The notes beneath the pieces are model-generated. The model was not told the origin of the DNA. It made no database searches and saw nothing but the letters and a program-made list of their open reading frames with translations. From Halobacillus_A sp043497005 (lineage in GTDB: Bacteria > Bacillota > Bacilli > Bacillales > Halobacillaceae), in the NCBI RefSeq assembly GCF_043497005.1, contig NZ_JBIEKE010000003.1:754767-818766 (forward strand): DNA of 64,000 nt, read 5' to 3'. Numbering within the stretch: position 1 is the first letter of the stretch; each line of letters starts with the position of its first letter. Positions 61,979-64,000 of the stretch are shown in pieces. A program made the position numbers and the translations under genes.

Positions 61979-62439
61979 GAACTCATCTCCTTACAAACTT
62001 GTTCAAAATGAGGGGAACGAGCAGCTGCCGAGATCTTACGTGACGTTTCATTCACGTACTCAACCGTTAGCTCCAAACGTTCCTCAGGGAGGTAGTCTTC
62101 AATGAACTGTGCCCACTCGACAACCGTCACACCTTCTCCATTAAAAAACTCCTCAAAGCCTAAGTCCTCATCACTATCTTCTAAACGATACACATCCATA
62201 TGATAGAAAGGGATCCGTCCGCTATACTCTTTAATCATCGTAAACGTAGGGCTGTTCACTGTCCGTTTCACACCCAGGCCTTTTGCCAGACCTTTCGTAA
62301 AGGTCGTCTTCCCTGCCCCTAGATCACCTTCTAGCGTTAGTACATCACCGGCTTGCAGCAGTTCTCCCAGCTTCTCAGCAAATTGCTTCGTATCCTCTTC
62401 TGAATACGTTATCCAAGTCATTGTCGTCATATTAATCAC
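61975..62439 (-). CDS. tsaE: tRNA threonylcarbamoyladenosine synthesis ATPase TsaE
   Basis: This 154-residue P-loop protein has LEGDLGAGKTTFTKGLAKGL, SPTFTMIKEY and VVEWAQFIEDYLPEE. It powers the TsaBD complex. Overlaps thiL by 8 bp. Confidence 0.95.
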   Translation of the reverse strand: MINMTTMTWITYSEEDTKQFAEKLGELLQAGDVLTLEGDLGAGKTTFTKGLAKGLGVKRTVNSPTFTMIKEYSGRIPFYHMDVYRLEDSDEDLGFEEFFNGEGVTVVEWAQFIEDYLPEERLELTVEYVNETSRKISAAARSPHFEQVCKEMSS

Positions 62440-63400
62440 GTTCCTCTTGCAAATGGGTATACCCCGATTTATTTAAAATAGAACGTTTGCCTTCTTTATG
62501 AAGGTACACAGCTCCATTTTTATCGCTCTCTTTCACTCGGCCAATCTCGACGAGAGGCGTATCGGTTTGATGAGCTGCCTCCACGACGAGGGGCCATTCT
62601 TTTTCACTAACTGTTCCGATTAACTCAAAATCCTCTCCGCCAGAAAGTATCCATTCTTCAAAATGAGAAGGGAATAACTCAGGGAGCTGAGGAGAATAAG
62701 GAATGTGTTCAAAGTTTAAATGAAGATCTACCCTCGAAGCTTCAGCAATCTCATTCGCTTCATTCGCAATTCCATCACTCACATCATTTAACGACACACG
62801 AGAGAGAGGGGTTAAGCTCTTGGCAAAATCAACGCGCGGATCCGGCGTGCGGTGCCTTTTTATTAAATATGAGTCATTCACACTCTTAAGTATACATTCC
62901 AGACCGGCACGAGCATCGCCTAAAGTACCTGTCGCAAAGATAATATCTCCCGGACGAGCGGCGCTGCGGTAACGAGCCTTATTTTTTAATACATAACCAA
63001 AAACCGTAATTGATACACACAACTGTTTTCCAGAAACCGTATCGCCTCCAATTAAGTCGATATGGTATTCATTAGCCAGCGCGCGCATGCCACGATATAC
63101 TTCCAGCAGTTCTTCCCGAGACCAGCCTCTAGGAACCACCAACGACACTAAATAAAACGCAGGCGTGCTCCCCATAGCAGCTAAATCACTTAAATTCGCA
63201 GCCAATGCACGGTAACCTACATGGTAAGGTTCCATAGTGTCTCTTGAAAAGTGAACGTCCTCCACCATCGTATCAACCGCCGTTACAATATCTTCAGAAG
63301 ATTGGCGAAATACGGCCGCATCATCACTCACTCCCTTGATCAGCGAAGCCTGATAATAAGCGGCGGGCTGGATCGAATCGATAAAAGAAAACTCGTCCAT
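62432..63400 (-). CDS. thiL: Thiamine-monophosphate kinase
   Basis: This 322-residue PurM-fold kinase begins FSFIDSIQPAAYYQ, then GVSDDAAVFR, VDTMVEDVHFSRDTMEPYHV, GGDTVSGKQLCVSITVFGYV, and ILSGGEDFELIGTV. It makes thiamine pyrophosphate from TMP. First gene of the operon. Confidence 0.95.
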   Translation of the reverse strand: MDEFSFIDSIQPAAYYQASLIKGVSDDAAVFRQSSEDIVTAVDTMVEDVHFSRDTMEPYHVGYRALAANLSDLAAMGSTPAFYLVSLVVPRGWSREELLEVYRGMRALANEYHIDLIGGDTVSGKQLCVSITVFGYVLKNKARYRSAARPGDIIFATGTLGDARAGLECILKSVNDSYLIKRHRTPDPRVDFAKSLTPLSRVSLNDVSDGIANEANEIAEASRVDLHLNFEHIPYSPQLPELFPSHFEEWILSGGEDFELIGTVSEKEWPLVVEAAHQTDTPLVEIGRVKESDKNGAVYLHKEGKRSILNKSGYTHLQEERD

Positions 63401-63544
63401 AACAAAAACCCCTCTCGTCCTGCATTAAAGAAACCCTACGTTCCTTCACAATAAACCCATTATACCAAGGAACCTCTTGAAAATAAAAAAAGCCAAAGAA
63501 AAAACCTTAGGAAAGAATCCCTAAGGCTGTAATATAAGATGTAA

Positions 63545-63621
63545 TGGCGGTCCGGACGGGACTCGAACCCGCGACCTCCTGCGTGACAGGCAGGCATTCT
63601 AACCAACTGAACTACCGGACC
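63545..63621 (-). tRNA. tRNA-Asp (GUC)
   Basis: Complete cloverleaf on the minus strand: acceptor GGTCCGG/CCGGACC, anticodon loop CTGTCAC (GUC), T-loop GGTTCGAGTCC, encoded CCA. Confidence 0.96.
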
Positions 63622-63676
63622 ATATTTAATTGAACGTACCACTAAATAATTCAACTTATTATGTTGAATTACGTTA

Positions 63677-63820
<144 letters not shown>

Positions 63821-63873
63821 ATAATGTGGGTGAACTTATATCAAGTTCCCATAATATTAAAGAAATAAAACTG

Positions 63874-63987
63874 ACGTGGCAGCGTCCTACTCTCACGGGG
63901 GTAAACCCGACTACCATCGGCGCTGAAGAGCTTAACTGCTGTGTTCGGCATGGGAACAGGTGTGACCTCTTCGCTTTCGCCACCACA
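63874..63987 (-). rRNA. rrf: 5S ribosomal RNA
   Basis: The minus strand reads GTGGTGGCGAAAGCGAAGAG, GTCACACCTGTTCCCATGCC, GAACACAGCAGTTAAGCTCT and GCGCCGATGGTAGTCGGG, the conserved Bacillus 5S sequence. Ends are approximate. The 23S gene should lie beyond the window. Confidence 0.95.
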
Positions 63988-64000
63988 TCGATTGAGGTGA

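Overview
This window looks like chromosomal DNA of a low-to-mid GC, moderately halophilic member of the Bacillaceae (Halobacillus or a close relative). Three things support this. Bacillus-type Shine-Dalgarno sequences and CIRCE/CcpA/DnaA signals are present. The gene order rrn-tRNA-thiL-tsaE-tsaB-rimI-tsaD ... ydiF-moaC-rex ... ydiK-ydiL-groES-groEL parallels the B. subtilis groESL neighbourhood, in reverse orientation here. The metabolism also fits a salt-adapted cell: carnitine to glycine betaine, poly-gamma-glutamate, and cation/proton antiport.

Layout. (i) 38.9-64 kb is mostly conserved core: groEL/groES with CIRCE, ydiL, ydiK, rex, moaC, an ABC-F ATPase, class III fbp, the thiL-tsaE-tsaB-rimI-tsaD operon, a DnaA-box cluster, tRNA-Asp, tRNA-fMet and 5S rRNA. 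Accessory genes sit among these: an MFS exporter, a lipoprotein, a carnitine-to-betaine module with a BCCT transporter, DacC, BrnQ and a TetR regulator. (ii) 33-38.7 kb holds a poly-gamma-glutamate locus with several defects (pgsB with an in-frame stop, a CapA-like stub, capD, a truncated PGA hydrolase). It also holds a putative Mn2+ riboswitch (yybP-ykoY class) placed before a 41-residue basic protein and a Ser/Thr kinase-like gene. (iii) 23.7-32.2 kb is a complete biotin-independent malonate decarboxylase cluster (mdcHABC, a fused mdcDE, mdcG), a GntR regulator and the divergent madLM transporter. (iv) 1-23.4 kb is a patchwork of small cargo modules and broken genes: an MNT/HEPN pair, a mini-ars operon, cls plus a DUF421 protein, a K+/Na+:H+ antiporter, an ECF42-type sigma factor with its DGPF partner, a ycbLMNO-like ABC/two-component set, and several SRPBCC genes with ArsR/MerR regulators.

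The most unusual feature is a dispersed repeat of roughly 170-280 bp. All its copies have the same orientation and lie only in the groEL-distal part of the window (about 1.1, 2.9, 6.4, 10.4 and 23.3 kb, plus a relic at 9.2 kb). Four copies contain an identical 16-bp sequence that is also the last bases of groEL (the final codons Met-Gly-Gly-Met-Met and the start of the stop). That core is followed by a small hairpin, paired CCAGTCA motifs and a rho-independent terminator resembling the groEL terminator. I read these as attachment-site scars from repeated integration at the groEL 3' end. They would delimit cargo cassettes of about 2-15 kb, with no recombinase gene inside the window. This is inference. 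Shared sequence and orientation are visible directly; mobility is not.
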